Part shown: positions 1-9,600 of the stretch, piece after piece
Layout: the number at the start of each line of letters is the position of its first letter
Position numbering within the stretch: position 1 is the stretch's first letter
DNA from: JAGRGG01 sp965217265
Lineage (GTDB): Bacteria; Pseudomonadota; Alphaproteobacteria; Geminicoccales; Geminicoccaceae
NCBI GenBank assembly: GCA_965217265.1
Contig: CBDCHP010000018.1
Span: forward strand, 496,001 to 560,000
Length of the DNA stretch: 64,000 bases
Reading direction: 5' to 3'
Position numbers and translations under genes: made by a program
The notes under the pieces: model-generated
What the model was told of the DNA's origin: nothing
Database searches by the model: none
Seen by the model: the letters and a program-made list of their open reading frames with translations, nothing else

Positions 1-647
1 TGGCCGACCTCGACGTCGTCCAGGTCGAGCACGCCGCCCAGCATGTCGCTCTCGACCTTCATCATCGTGCCCTGCGCTTGGCTCGACGTGATCAGCCCGC
101 GCAACTCCTCGGGGCTGTAGGCCTCCTCGTGCCCGGCGGCGGGCACCCTCAAGAGCTTCAAGATGCCGCCCGCGGCGCGGTTCAGGGCCCAGTTCAGGGG
201 GAACATGGCGAGGTAGAAGACGTGCAGGGGCCACGCGATCCAAAGCGCGTTGGGAACCGGCTGGCGGATGGCGAGCGTTTTCGGCACCTGCTCGCCGACG
301 ACGATGTGCAGGGACGAGAAGATGAGAAATCCCAGCGCGAAGGCGAGCGGGTGCAGGATCTGCTCGGGCAGGCCGAGCGCGTGGAACAAGGGTTCAAGCA
401 GGGCGGCGACGGCGGGCTCGCCGATCCAGCCGAGGCCCAAGGAAGCCATGGTGATGCCGAGCTGGCAGGCGGCGAGGTAGGCTTCGATGCTGCCCAGGAT
501 GCGGTGCGTCAACGAGGCCCGGCGGTTGCCCTCCTTGGCCAGGGTCTCGATCCGGCTCCCGCGCACCTTGACCAGCGCGAACCCGGCCGCGACGAAGAAG
601 GCGTTCGCCGCCAGGAGCGCGACGACGATGACGAGCGAGAACAGCAC
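1..647 (-). CDS. CNNM/HlyC-CorC-type membrane protein (partial)
   Basis: This is the N-terminal part of a hemolysin-C/CorC-like protein with a CNNM (DUF21) transmembrane domain; the CBS and transporter-associated domains would lie beyond the left edge. The first residues are strongly hydrophobic (LFSLVIVVALLAANAFFVAA), followed by the family pattern ITMASLGLGWIGEP and IVVGEQVPKTLAI. The family is linked to Mg/Co ion transport, though roles are often unproven. The GTG start at 647 is chosen because GAGGAA lies 5-10 bases upstream and the gene begins 10 bases after the aroB stop, giving an aroK-aroB-CNNM operon order that is common in Alphaproteobacteria. About 215 codons are visible. Confidence 0.85.
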   Translation of the reverse strand, partial: MLFSLVIVVALLAANAFFVAAGFALVKVRGSRIETLAKEGNRRASLTHRILGSIEAYLAACQLGITMASLGLGWIGEPAVAALLEPLFHALGLPEQILHPLAFALGFLIFSSLHIVVGEQVPKTLAIRQPVPNALWIAWPLHVFYLAMFPLNWALNRAAGGILKLLRVPAAGHEEAYSPEELRGLITSSQAQGTMMKVESDMLGGVLDLDDVEVG

Positions 648-657
648 GATCGTTTCC

Positions 658-1773
658 TCACCCGCGTCCGTCGAGCACCCGGCGGACGAGGTCGACGTCG
701 ACCTCGATCCCGGCCTCGGCAGCGCCCGGGCCTTGCCAGAGGACGAAGCCCACTTTGCCGCCCACGACCTTCTTGTCGCGGGCCATCGCCCCGATCAGCG
801 CGTCGGCCTCGAACGGTCCGACGCCCGCCTCGGCGGTGCCCGTCGGCAGGCCCGAGGCCTTGAGGTGTGCCGCCAAGCGGCGCGCGTCGTCCCCGCCGGC
901 CGTGCCGACCAGCGCCGAGAGCTTGGCGGCGCAGACCATGCCGAGCGCCACCGCCTCGCCGTGCAGCAGCCGGCCGTCGTAGCCGGCCAGCGCCTCGTAG
1001 GCGTGGGCGAAGGTGTGGCCGAAATTAAGCAGCGCCCGCCGCCCGCTCGTCTCGCGCTCGTCTTCGGCGACGATCATCGCCTTGATCTCCAAGGAGCGCC
1101 GCACGGCGCAGCAGAGCGCCCCGGTCTCGCGCGCCAGGACGCGGGGCCCGTTCGCTTCGAGCCAGGCGAAGAAGGCGGCGTCCTCGATGCAGCCGTACTT
1201 GACGATCTCGGCGTAGCCGGCCCGAAGCTCGCGCGCCGGCAGGGTGTCGAGGAGGGCGAAGTCGACCAGGACGGCCACCGGCTGGTGAAAGGCGCCGATC
1301 AGGTTCTTGCCGTGGCGGCTGTTGATCCCGGTCTTGCCGCCGACGGCGCTGTCGACCTGGGCGAGCAGCGTCGTCGGGATCTGGACGTAGTCGAGCCCGC
1401 GCAGCGCCACGGCGGCGGCAAAGCCGCCGAGATCGCCGACCACCCCGCCGCCGAGCGCGATCACAAGCGTCCGCCGCTCGACGCCAAACCCCAGCATCGC
1501 GTCCAGGACCTCGCCCAGCCTGTCGAGCCGTTTCGCCGACTCGCCGGGATCGACGCGAATGGCGCACGCCTCGATCCCGGCCCGGCCGAGCCCGCCTCGC
1601 AGCGCGTCGAGGTGGCCGGCGGCTTCGAGGTTGCTGTCGGTGACGATCACGGCGCGGTCAGCCTCGACGTGCGCCCGCAGCAAGTCGCCCGCCCGCGCCA
1701 GCAGGTCGCGGCCGAAATGGATCGGGTAGGCGCGGCTGCCCAGATCCACGCGCAGCGGCGGGGCCTCATCCAC
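658..1773 (-). CDS. aroB: 3-dehydroquinate synthase
   Basis: AroB converts DAHP to 3-dehydroquinate, the second step of the shikimate pathway, in the cytoplasm with NAD and a divalent metal. The 371-residue protein has the normal family length. Visible motifs are the NAD-binding glycine run GGGVVGDLGGFAAA and the metal-ligand segments EIVKYGCIED, NFGHTFAHAYE and LLHGEAVALG. The start is a GTG that overlaps the end of aroK by 8 bases, which implies translational coupling. The C-terminus is followed 10 bases later by the CNNM gene. I see no damage; the call is firm. Confidence 0.96.
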   Translation of the reverse strand: MDEAPPLRVDLGSRAYPIHFGRDLLARAGDLLRAHVEADRAVIVTDSNLEAAGHLDALRGGLGRAGIEACAIRVDPGESAKRLDRLGEVLDAMLGFGVERRTLVIALGGGVVGDLGGFAAAVALRGLDYVQIPTTLLAQVDSAVGGKTGINSRHGKNLIGAFHQPVAVLVDFALLDTLPARELRAGYAEIVKYGCIEDAAFFAWLEANGPRVLARETGALCCAVRRSLEIKAMIVAEDERETSGRRALLNFGHTFAHAYEALAGYDGRLLHGEAVALGMVCAAKLSALVGTAGGDDARRLAAHLKASGLPTGTAEAGVGPFEADALIGAMARDKKVVGGKVGFVLWQGPGAAEAGIEVDVDLVRRVLDGRG

Positions 1774-2365
1774 GGCCGAGCGCCCCCGTCTGCCGCATGG
1801 CGGCGGCCACCCGCCGCGCGACGGCCTCGATCGCCTGATCGCCGGTCTCGATCGTGACGTCGGCCTCGGCGTAGAGCGGGTAGCGGCGGCGCATGAGGTC
1901 GTCCAAGATGGAGCGCGGATCGCCCTGCGTCAGCAAGGGCCGCTGCGCCCGGCGTTTCGCGGTGCGTTGCACGAGCGTGTCGAGGTCGGCCTTCAGCCAG
2001 ACCGAGCAGGCACGCTCCTTGACGAGCGCGCGGGTGGCGGGATCGACGAAGGCGCCGCCGCCGAGGGCCAGCACCATCGGCTTTTCCTCCAGCAGGCGCG
2101 CCACGACCCGGCGCTCGACGTCGCGAAACGCCGCCTCGCCGTAGACCTCGAAGATGTCGGCGATCGACATGCCGGCCGCCTCGACGATCGCGTCGTCGGC
2201 GTCGGTGAAGGGCGCGTTCAGCGCCTGCGCCAAGCGGCGGCCGACGGCGGTCTTGCCCGCCCCCATCAACCCGACGAGGACGAGGCTCAGGCGCATTGGT
2301 CCGCTCGCGGGCTCGGCGTCCGGGGGCAGGAAGGGGACGCTCTGGCTGCGCGACATCGGGTTCAC
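1766..2365 (-). CDS. aroK: Shikimate kinase
   Basis: AroK phosphorylates shikimate to shikimate 3-phosphate using ATP. The P-loop GLMGAGKT sits at residues 32-39, the substrate-binding region FTDADDAIVEAAG follows, and the conserved FRDVE and LALGGGAF segments (shikimate contacts) and the lid region KRRAQRPLL are all present. The 199-residue frame is slightly long; an internal Met at residue 24 (MRLSLVLVGLMG) would give a more typical start. It is the first gene of the aroK-aroB-CNNM run and is divergent from the small membrane protein gene at 2515, with 149 bases between them that must hold both promoters. Confidence 0.95.
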   Translation of the reverse strand: MNPMSRSQSVPFLPPDAEPASGPMRLSLVLVGLMGAGKTAVGRRLAQALNAPFTDADDAIVEAAGMSIADIFEVYGEAAFRDVERRVVARLLEEKPMVLALGGGAFVDPATRALVKERACSVWLKADLDTLVQRTAKRRAQRPLLTQGDPRSILDDLMRRRYPLYAEADVTIETGDQAIEAVARRVAAAMRQTGALGRG

Positions 2366-2514
2366 GGCTCGCGTTGCGGGACGTTGAAAGGGACGGGCTC
2401 GATAGCTATAACGCTCGCTCTAGAGGCTTAAGCGAGGTTGCGGCACGGCCGCAAGCGGCAATGACGCCGCAAGGGCCAAGGATCGCACCATAGCACAGAT
2501 CGAAACGGACCGGC

Positions 2515-2655
2515 ATGACGGGCGCGCGCCGCATCTTCCTCCTCTCCCTCCTCGTCCTGATCCTCGGCGGGGTCATCTTCCTCGCCACCTGGGACGCGGC
2601 CCCGCCGCAGCAGCGGATCGAGATCACGATCCCCGACGACAGGCTGCCCCGCTGA
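2515..2655 (+). CDS. Small single-pass membrane protein, 46 aa
   Basis: A short ORF from ATG 2515 to TGA 2653-2655. Residues 1-6 are polar and basic (MTGARR), residues 7-26 form one hydrophobic helix (FLLSLLVLILGGVIFLATWD region), and the tail ends in acidic and basic residues (IEITIPDDRLPR). That is the layout of a small inner-membrane protein with its C-terminus in the periplasm. A short ORF of this kind between aroK and xerD is often seen in Alphaproteobacteria, but I know of no assigned function. Its stop overlaps a possible CTG start of the next gene (CTGA), which supports it being translated. Confidence 0.65.
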   Translation: MTGARRIFLLSLLVLILGGVIFLATWDAAPPQQRIEITIPDDRLPR

Positions 2656-2681
2656 GCGGCGCAACGCTTCGGGCACTCGCC

Positions 2682-4088
2682 TTGGGCTTGAGCTTGGCGC
2701 CGGCCCTGCCCGCGGCGCAGGAGGCGGGACCGCGGCGCTTGGTCCCGAGCGAACCGCCGGCCGAGACGACGGCGGCGCCCGACGGGGCGCCCGCCGAGTC
2801 CGTGCGCGTGACGCCGCTCGACCCGCCCCCAGCCTACGCGACCGACCTGCCGCAAGGTTTCGCCGCCGACGTCTGGCAAGGCGCGCCGGTCGGCCTGCTG
2901 ACCCGGCTGACGGCGAACCTGCCGGGGCCGATCACCGACCCGGCCGCGCGCGATCTCGCGCTGCGGCTGCTCGCCACGCCCTTCGATAGCACGGGGGACG
3001 ACGACGCCCTGCGCGCGGCGCAAGCGGGCGCGCTGCGCCGCCTGAACGCGCTCCCGCCGCCGGACCCTTGCGCCGACGAGGGCCTCGCCGGGGCGCTCGG
3101 CTGTGCCGCCGCGCAGGACGACCCGGCGGCGGCCGAGTTGCAGCTCTCGCTCGCCCACGAGGCGGGGGAAAGCATCGATCCAACCCTGGACACGCTCACC
3201 GTCGCGTGGCTGGACGGCGCCGCGCCCGCCGAGACGCCGCCCCTCGACGCCCTGCCGGCCGAGGCGCTGCCGCTCCTGACGAGAGCACCGCTCAAGCCCG
3301 AGGGCCTCGACCCCGACGCCCTGTCGGGGCCGGCCGCCGCGACGCTGGCGAAGAACCCCGGCCTGCCGCCCGGCTTGCGCGCGGCACTCGCCGAGCGGGC
3401 GGCGCGCGCCGGAAGCCTCGACCTCAAGGGCCTCGCCGCCGCCTACACCGCCTTAAACGGGGGCGAAGGCGGTGCTGCCGATCGCGCCAAGCTCTACCGC
3501 GACCTCGACGCCGCCGCCGACGCCGCGGCCCGGCTCGACGCGCTGGAGGCCGCTTGGGCTTCGCCCGACGCCGGCCCGTTCCGCCCGCTCTGGGCCCGGC
3601 TGCTGGCCCCCTTCGTCGGCGGCTTCCCGCCCGACGAGGCCGTCGCGTCCCGCTTGGGGACCCTGGCCACCATCCCGTTCGCCGCCGGCCGGCCGGACAA
3701 GGGGCGCGCGATCGAGGTGCTGGCCGGTGGCTCCGACGCGGCGTCCGCCCTGGAAGCCCTCGGCAACGACGCGCCGCCGCCGGCCGGCCTCGCGCCCGCG
3801 ACGCTCGCCCTCTTCGTCGGCCTCGGCCGCGACGTGCCGCCCGAACGGCTCGACGGGATCGCGGGTGCCGTCGACCTCGCCGCCTGGAACGGCCTGCGCG
3901 CTGCCGAACGCACCGATGCTTCGGGGGCAAAGGCGCTGGCGGCGCTCGACCTGCTCGGGGGGGCGCCGGACAAAGCCTCGCCCGCCGCGCGCGCGATCGC
4001 CCTCGACGCCATTCAAGGGGCCGGCCTCGCCGACGAGGCGCTGGCGATCGCGCTCTCGCTCGCCGCCGCCGATGGGGGGGGTCGATAG
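2682..4088 (+). CDS. Alanine-rich exported protein of unknown function
   Basis: This is a 468-residue protein rich in Ala, Leu, Asp and Pro, with long stretches resembling helical repeats (for example ALEALGNDAPPPAGLAPATL). I recognise no domain. The TTG at 2682 is the first standard start, but it leaves a clipped signal peptide. Reading from the CTG at 2652, which overlaps the previous stop as CTGA, gives SGATLRALALGLSLAPALPA, a proper signal sequence with cleavage expected near PAA-QE. I therefore think 2652 may be the true start and that the protein is periplasmic. It ends 4 bases before xerD. Composition matches the neighbours, so it is native. Confidence 0.75.
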   Translation: MGLSLAPALPAAQEAGPRRLVPSEPPAETTAAPDGAPAESVRVTPLDPPPAYATDLPQGFAADVWQGAPVGLLTRLTANLPGPITDPAARDLALRLLATPFDSTGDDDALRAAQAGALRRLNALPPPDPCADEGLAGALGCAAAQDDPAAAELQLSLAHEAGESIDPTLDTLTVAWLDGAAPAETPPLDALPAEALPLLTRAPLKPEGLDPDALSGPAAATLAKNPGLPPGLRAALAERAARAGSLDLKGLAAAYTALNGGEGGAADRAKLYRDLDAAADAAARLDALEAAWASPDAGPFRPLWARLLAPFVGGFPPDEAVASRLGTLATIPFAAGRPDKGRAIEVLAGGSDAASALEALGNDAPPPAGLAPATLALFVGLGRDVPPERLDGIAGAVDLAAWNGLRAAERTDASGAKALAALDLLGGAPDKASPAARAIALDAIQGAGLADEALAIALSLAAADGGGR

Positions 4089-4092
4089 GGCG

Positions 4093-5010
4093 ATGCTCGA
4101 CGCCTTTCTCGAAATGCTCGTCGTCGAGCGGGGTGCGGCCCGAAACACGCTCGACGCCTACGGCCGCGACCTCGCCGACGTCGAGCGCTTCCTCGCCACG
4201 CGGCGGCGCCGGCTGGAGGACGCGGCGGCGGACGACTTGCGCGCCTACCTCGCCTCGCTCGAAGGGCGGGCCTCGGCGGCGACGGCGGCGCGGCGGCTCT
4301 CGGCGGTGCGGCAATACTACCGCTTTCTCTTCCTGGAGGGCGGACGCAAGGACGACCCCACCTCGCAGATCGACCGGCCGAAGCAGGGCCGGCCGTTGCC
4401 GCGCACCTTGAGCGAGGACGAGGTGCTGGCGCTGATCGACGCCGCCGCCGAGGCGCCCGGCGACGACGGGGCCCGGCTCTTAGCGCTGCTCGAACTGCTC
4501 TACGCCACGGGCCTGCGCGTCACGGAATTGGTCGGGCTGCCGCTCTCGGCGCTGGCCGCGTCGCGCACCCACCTCATCGTGCGCGGCAAGGGCGGCAAGG
4601 AGCGCCTCGTCCCCTTCGGGCAGAGTGCCGCGCGCGCCTTGGAGGCGTGGCTGAAGCGCCGTTCGCGCTTCATCGCCGCGCCGCAGAGCGCGCGCTACCT
4701 GTTTCCCTCGCGCGGGCGCCTGGGTCACCTGACCCGGCAGCGCTTCGCCCAGCTCTTGAAGGGCCTGGGGCCGCGGGCCGGCATCGACGCGGTCCGGCTC
4801 TCGCCGCACGTCCTGCGGCACGCCTTTGCCACCCATTTGTTGGATCACGGCGCGGATCTCCGTGCCGTGCAGGCGATGCTCGGCCACGCCGACATCTCGA
4901 CGACGCAGATCTACACCCACGTCCAGGCCGAGCGGCTCGAAGCCGTGGTCGCGCGACACCACCCGCTGGCGAAGGGCGCCGGCAGATCGACGGAGGACAA
5001 CGAGCCATGA
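4093..5010 (+). CDS. xerD: Site-specific tyrosine recombinase XerD
   Basis: XerD, with XerC, resolves chromosome dimers at dif during division. The 305-residue protein has the SAM-like N-terminal core-binding domain (about 1-85) and the catalytic domain (about 105-295). The full catalytic set is visible: R142 (ATGLRVTEL), K166 (RGKGGKER), H239 and R242 (HVLRHAF), H265 (LGHADIST) and nucleophile Y274 (QIYTHV). The location beside aroK favours XerD over XerC, which is inference from gene order. The ATG at 4093 gives the usual length; longer upstream reading runs into the previous gene. The stop overlaps the next start as ATGA. Confidence 0.92.
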   Translation: MLDAFLEMLVVERGAARNTLDAYGRDLADVERFLATRRRRLEDAAADDLRAYLASLEGRASAATAARRLSAVRQYYRFLFLEGGRKDDPTSQIDRPKQGRPLPRTLSEDEVLALIDAAAEAPGDDGARLLALLELLYATGLRVTELVGLPLSALAASRTHLIVRGKGGKERLVPFGQSAARALEAWLKRRSRFIAAPQSARYLFPSRGRLGHLTRQRFAQLLKGLGPRAGIDAVRLSPHVLRHAFATHLLDHGADLRAVQAMLGHADISTTQIYTHVQAERLEAVVARHHPLAKGAGRSTEDNEP

Positions 5011-5987
5011 GTTTCAAGACCGTCAAGGAGGCGCCGCCGCGCCTGAACCGCAGCGAACTCGCCGTGCCCGGCACTTCGCCGCAGTTCTTCGAGAAGGCCG
5101 CCAAGTCCGAGGTCGACGTGGTCTTCCTCGACCTCGAAGACGCGGTCGCGCCCGACAAGAAGGACGAGGCGCGGAAGAACGTCGTCCAGGCGATCGGCGA
5201 CATCGACTGGGGGGCGAAGACCCTCTCGGTGCGCATCAACGGCCTCGACACGCCCTTCATGTACCGCGACGTGGTCGACCTGATCGAGAAGGGCTCCGAT
5301 CGGCTCGACCTCATCATGGTCCCCAAGGTCGGCACCGCGTCCGACGTCTACGCCGTCGACATGCTGCTCACCCAGGTCGAGGACGCGATGGGGCGAAAGA
5401 AGCGCATCGGCTTCGAGCACATCATCGAGACGGCGCTCGGCATGGCCAACATCGACGAGATCGCCGCCGCTTCCGGACGCAACGAGTCGCTCCACTTCGG
5501 CGTCGCCGACTACGCCGCCTCGACCCGCGCGCGCACGACGATGATCGGCGGGCCGAACCCGGACTACGGCGTGCTCACCGGCGCCGCCGACGACGCCGAT
5601 CGCGCCTACCACTGGGGCGACATGTGGCACTACGCCATCGCCCGCCTCGTGGTGGCGGCGCGCGCCAACGGCCTGCGCCCGATCGACGGCCCGTTCGGCG
5701 ACTTCTCCGACAAGGAGGGTTTCAAGGCGCAGGCGCACCGCGCCGCGACCTTGGGCTGCGAGGGCAAGTGGGCGATCCACCCGAGCCAAGTGGCGCTCGC
5801 CAACGAGGTCTACACCCCGCCCGAGAAAGAGGTGACCAAGGCCAAGCGCATCCTGGAGGCGATGGACCAGGCGAAGAAGGACGGCAAGGGTGCCGTGACG
5901 CTCGACGGCCGCCTCATCGACATCGCCTCGATCAAGCAGGCCGAGACGCTGGTCAAGAAGGCCGAGCAGATCGCGGGTAAGGCTTAG
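5007..5987 (+). CDS. mcl1: L-malyl-CoA / beta-methylmalyl-CoA lyase (CitE/HpcH family)
   Basis: This 326-residue protein matches the malyl-CoA lyase branch of the HpcH/HpaI/CitE aldolases, which cleave malyl-CoA to acetyl-CoA and glyoxylate and also act on beta-methylmalyl-CoA in the ethylmalonyl-CoA pathway. Seen in sequence: RSELAVPGTSPQFFEKAAKS near the N-terminus, VFLDLEDAVAP (metal/substrate), IGFEHIIETALG with the metal-binding Glu, HFGVADYAAS with the metal Asp, and GKWAIHPSQ near the C-terminus. The ATG at 5007 overlaps the xerD stop by 4 bases. No other ethylmalonyl-CoA gene is in the window. A palindromic element begins 2 bases after the TAG stop. Confidence 0.9.
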   Translation: MSFKTVKEAPPRLNRSELAVPGTSPQFFEKAAKSEVDVVFLDLEDAVAPDKKDEARKNVVQAIGDIDWGAKTLSVRINGLDTPFMYRDVVDLIEKGSDRLDLIMVPKVGTASDVYAVDMLLTQVEDAMGRKKRIGFEHIIETALGMANIDEIAAASGRNESLHFGVADYAASTRARTTMIGGPNPDYGVLTGAADDADRAYHWGDMWHYAIARLVVAARANGLRPIDGPFGDFSDKEGFKAQAHRAATLGCEGKWAIHPSQVALANEVYTPPEKEVTKAKRILEAMDQAKKDGKGAVTLDGRLIDIASIKQAETLVKKAEQIAGKA

Positions 5988-5989
5988 AT

Positions 5990-6134
5990 ACGCTTCGCGT
6001 CCGCTGGCGCGGGGCCTTTTTTCTTCCTTTTTGTCTTTGTTCGAGACTGGCCCCGGCGCTGCGGCCAATCTCCTGCGTTAACACTGGCAAAAAGAAAAAG
6101 AGAAAAGCCCCGCGCAGCGGACGCGCCAGCGTTC
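5990..6134. repeat. Palindromic intergenic element, copy A
   Basis: First of 11 related copies in the window. The left arm reads CGCTTCGCGTCCGCTGGCGC and the right arm is its near-complement, ending GCGCCAGCGTTC. Inside the arms are a T/C tract (about 6016-6040) and a matching A/G tract (about 6088-6106). The centre holds GCGGCCAATC and GTTAACACTGGC. It starts 2 bases after the malyl-CoA lyase stop. The arm contains a small CCGC-TGGC-GCGG stem followed by T residues, so it could act as an intrinsic terminator on either strand. Confidence 0.85.
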
Positions 6135-6205
6135 GTAACGAAATATTAAGATCGTCCGCCTAAGCTTCGGACCTAGCCACCACGCTAGCAGTCCTGGGCT
6201 TAGTC

Positions 6206-6538
6206 ATGCACGATTCAAACGATCCGCAAACCGCCATCGAAGCCGCGAACGGCACCGCCTATCGGCGTTTCGCCTTCATCCTGGGCGGCGGGCTCGTCTT
6301 CGCCTTCTGCTTCCCGCAGGTGCTGTTTTCCCTGACCTTCGGCATGTTCTTGTCGCTCGGCTCGGGCGTCGTCGGCGTCCTGGCGTTCCTCGCCCGCGAG
6401 CCGGTCTGGAGCCGGCACCTGACCCGCTGGGACGTGGCGGCCGGCCTCTACGCCCTGAGCCTGCTTGCCGGCTTCTTCGTCGATTACGACGCCGTGCACC
6501 TGTTCGTGCTGGAGCAGCAGACCCTCGTGATGGGGTGA
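6206..6538 (+). CDS. Small membrane protein, 110 aa, unknown function
   Basis: The protein begins with a polar stretch (MHDSNDPQTAIEAANG) and then a long hydrophobic region at about residues 22-63, enough for two helices (FAFILGGGLVFAFCFPQVLF and SLGSGVVGVLAFLA). A third hydrophobic segment lies near 80-91 (AAGLYALSLLAGFF). I recognise no family. It stands alone between palindromic copies A and B, and its TGA stop is the first part of copy B. Base composition matches the neighbours. The ATG at 6206 is the only good start; no strong ribosome site is evident. Confidence 0.6.
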   Translation: MHDSNDPQTAIEAANGTAYRRFAFILGGGLVFAFCFPQVLFSLTFGMFLSLGSGVVGVLAFLAREPVWSRHLTRWDVAAGLYALSLLAGFFVDYDAVHLFVLEQQTLVMG

Positions 6539-6683
6539 ACGCTTCGCGTCCGCTGGCGCGGGGCCTTCTTTTTTCTCTTTTTTGCTATTTGTTCTCGAAT
6601 TTGGCTTCAACACTCAAGCCAGCCTCGAACAAAGCGAAAAAGGAAAGAAAAAAGGCCCCGCGCCACCGTACGCGTCGGCGTTC
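6537..6683. repeat. Palindromic intergenic element, copy B
   Basis: Left arm GAACGCTTCGCGTCCGCTGG overlaps the TGA stop of the upstream plus-strand gene. The right arm ends GCGTCGGCGTTC, 3 bases before the stop of the convergent beta-helix gene. T/C tract at about 6565-6585 and A/G tract at about 6630-6652 pair with each other. The right arm carries a few changes (CCACCGTACGCG), so the arms are no longer a perfect match. Confidence 0.82.
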
Positions 6684-6686
6684 TCC

Positions 6687-9600
6687 TCAAACCCCGAACA
6701 GGTCGGCGTCGCCCGCGGCCACCGCCGGCGCGGCGTCGGGCAGCAGGACCGGCGGCGGGACCCGCTCCTTGGTCACCGCGAACACCGCGTCGTTGAAGTC
6801 GCCGTCGTAGGAGTTCTCGCTCACGGCCTTGTCCTCCCAGTTGTAGATCTCGGGAAAGCTCTCCTGGATCAGGAGCTGGCCCGGCTCGAAGTCGAAGTGG
6901 ACCTGATAGTCCTTGAGCGTCGTCGTCGCGCCGTCGGGCGCCTCGTGGACCAGTCTGCCGTCCTCGATCCTGGTCGTGCCCGTCTCCCAGTCGATGCCGA
7001 GGTTGGCGCCGTCGCGGACCAGGAAGAGGCCGAGGTCGCCGGGAAAGCCCACGGCCCCGGTGGCGTCGCCGGGGTCGAGCGCCCGGTCGCTCACTTCGGG
7101 AAACAGGACCCTGGCCTCGCCGGTGAGGTTGCCCGCCTCGTCGAGGACGTAGAAGCCTAAGCTGTTGGCGTAGTCGGCGTCGGCCGAGACGAAGACGATG
7201 TCGATGCTCGCCACGTCCTCAGGCGGCGTCGCAGACCCGGCGTCGGCCTCGAACGATCCGGCGTCGGGATCGGCGTCGCGCTCGAAGCCGCGCTGGTCGA
7301 GGCTGGGGGCGTCGGCGGGAATGGCTTGGCCGATGGCGGGGTTCATTGGGTCGTCCTTGAGTGCGATGGTCAAAGTGGGGCCGCCGTTGTCGGCGAGTTC
7401 CCCTGTAAGGAACACCTCGGCCGGGTCGGCGCCGAGCACGTCGCCGGGCGCGGCGCCGTCCACGTCCGCCGCGCCGAACACGTTGCCGCCGTTGGAGGTC
7501 AGGGTGCCGCTCACGTCCCGCTCGTTGCCGGCGACGATGCTGTTCGCCACCTCGGCTGAAGCGCCGCCCGTCATCACCAGGGCGTCCCTCATGCCCAGAT
7601 CGCCGTCGTCTACCCCGACTAGGGTAACGTTGGTGAGCGCGGCGCGGGCCTCCTCTTGAAGCGTCACCGCCCCCGTGCCGGCCTCGCCGTCAACAACGAG
7701 CGTGCTGTTGCTCAATTCCAGCGTCCCCGTCGTCCGCACGCCGGCGGCTCGAGTGTCCTCCTCGGTGGACGCAGCGATCGTGCTGCCGGTGATCGACAAA
7801 TCGCCGTCGGCGAAGATCCCGTCCGCCGTCGCTTGGTCGGGGTTCTGGCCCCCGATGCCGGCGATACCGGTGATCTGGCTCTGGACCACCTCGACCCGGC
7901 CGCCGCCGATCGCCTTGACACCGTAGGCGTAATCATCGGCGGCCGTGACGTTCGTAATCTCACTTCGCATCAGCCGGACGTCGGCGCCGTCGCGGCCCTG
8001 GACGCCGTAGGCCGTGAAGGCGCCGCGTATATCGGCGATGAAGGCGCCCTCGAGCAGGACCGAACCGCCATCGGCGCGGATGCCCGAGGTATCGCTCGTG
8101 TAGCTGTAGCTGCCGTCGATACCGGCGCGGACGAGCGCGATGTTGGCATTTCGGCCGAAGATGCCGACGTAGGTCGATTGCTGGAAGGTGAGGTCTTCAA
8201 GGCGTAAGAAAGCGTCTTGAACGGTGATGTCCTCGCCGAAGGTGGGAAAGCTGGCACTCACGGCGCCGCGAATGGTCACGCCGCCCGCCCCGCCGTCGGC
8301 CGCGTCGCCGTCGATAACGAGGCCGTTGGTGACGTCGAGCGTGCCGTTGGTTTGCTCCAACGCCAGCGTGGCGCCAGCCAAGTCGTCTGCGAACGTGATG
8401 GTGTCGGTCCCGACCCGCACGTTGGCGAGGTTCACGGCCTCGCGCAGGGAGACGACGCCGTCGCCCGCGTCGACCACGTCCTCGGCCGTCGTGACGACGA
8501 TGGGCTCGGTGCCGGGCGGCGGCGCGACGGCGCCGGCCTCGAAGGCGCCGATGTCGGGGGCGGCGTCGCGCGCGAAGCCCCGCCCGTCGACGGGCGGGGC
8601 GTCGGCCGCCACGGCTGCGTCGATCGCCGGGTTGGCCGGATCGTCGAGCAGCGCCACGGTCGGCGTCGGACCGCCGTTGTCGGCGAGGACGGGCGTGCCG
8701 TCGACATCGAGCAGGGCGAACACGTCGGCTGCATCGGCGGCGAGCACGTCGGTCGCCGCGGCGCCTTGGACGTCGATGCTGCCGAAGACGTTACCGCCGT
8801 TCGAGGTGAGGGTGCCGTCCACCGCGAGCGGGGCCACGTCGGCGTTGGTGTTGGTGAGCACGAGGCTATTCTCAAGCCGCAACTCGGCGTCCTCCTCGAC
8901 GAGGAACAGCCGGTGGGGAAAATCGCCCTTCGCGCTTTCGACCGTGTTGCCGGTGATGGTGCTGTTGGTGATGACCCCGCGCGAGTCGCCCAAGAGTTCG
9001 ACGACATAGCTGCGCAGATAGCTAGTTCCGGCGTTGATCCCGGTGATTGTGCTGTTGATCATCTTAAGCTCACCCCTGACCGTGATGCCGGAGGTGGTGG
9101 ATCTTTCAAAGCCCGTGATCAGGCTGTCCTCGACGCGCAGTGATCCCTCGACGAAGATGCCTGTCCCGTTGTAGTTGGCGGTGACCTCGTCAATGATCGA
9201 GCGCCTGACGACGACGTCGCTGCCGTCCGTGGCAACGATGTTGCTGGCGAACTCGCCGCCGACGGCGCGGATGAAGCTGTCCTCGACGAGGAGAGAACCA
9301 CCCTGAAGCTCGATGCCCGTGGTGTCGTCGGGGCTGTAGAGGCCCTCGAACCGCATCCGCTGCATGTCGAGGTCGGCGTTCACGCCCAAGACGCCGGTTT
9401 CGCCCGCGCCGATGACGAGATCCTCGAAGCGGGCGGCGGCGTCGCGAACGGTGAAGACCGGCTCGTAGGCGCCCAAGCCGATCGACGGCGCCGCGAAGCC
9501 GGCCGTGTCCGCGCCGCCGTCGATCACGACGTCGTCGGTGATGGTGAGATCTCTGTATGCCCCGTGCCGCAAGCTCAGCGACGCGCCTTGGATCTCGTCC

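Noticed and set aside
3068..4411. An Arg/Ala-rich plus-strand frame overlapping the exported protein and xerD
   Set aside because: It is a frame shift of the real genes, dominated by Arg and Pro, with no motifs.
5990..6134. Reading copy A as a short coding gene
   Set aside because: The same open frames occur in every copy on both strands because of the palindrome; there is no ribosome site and no family.
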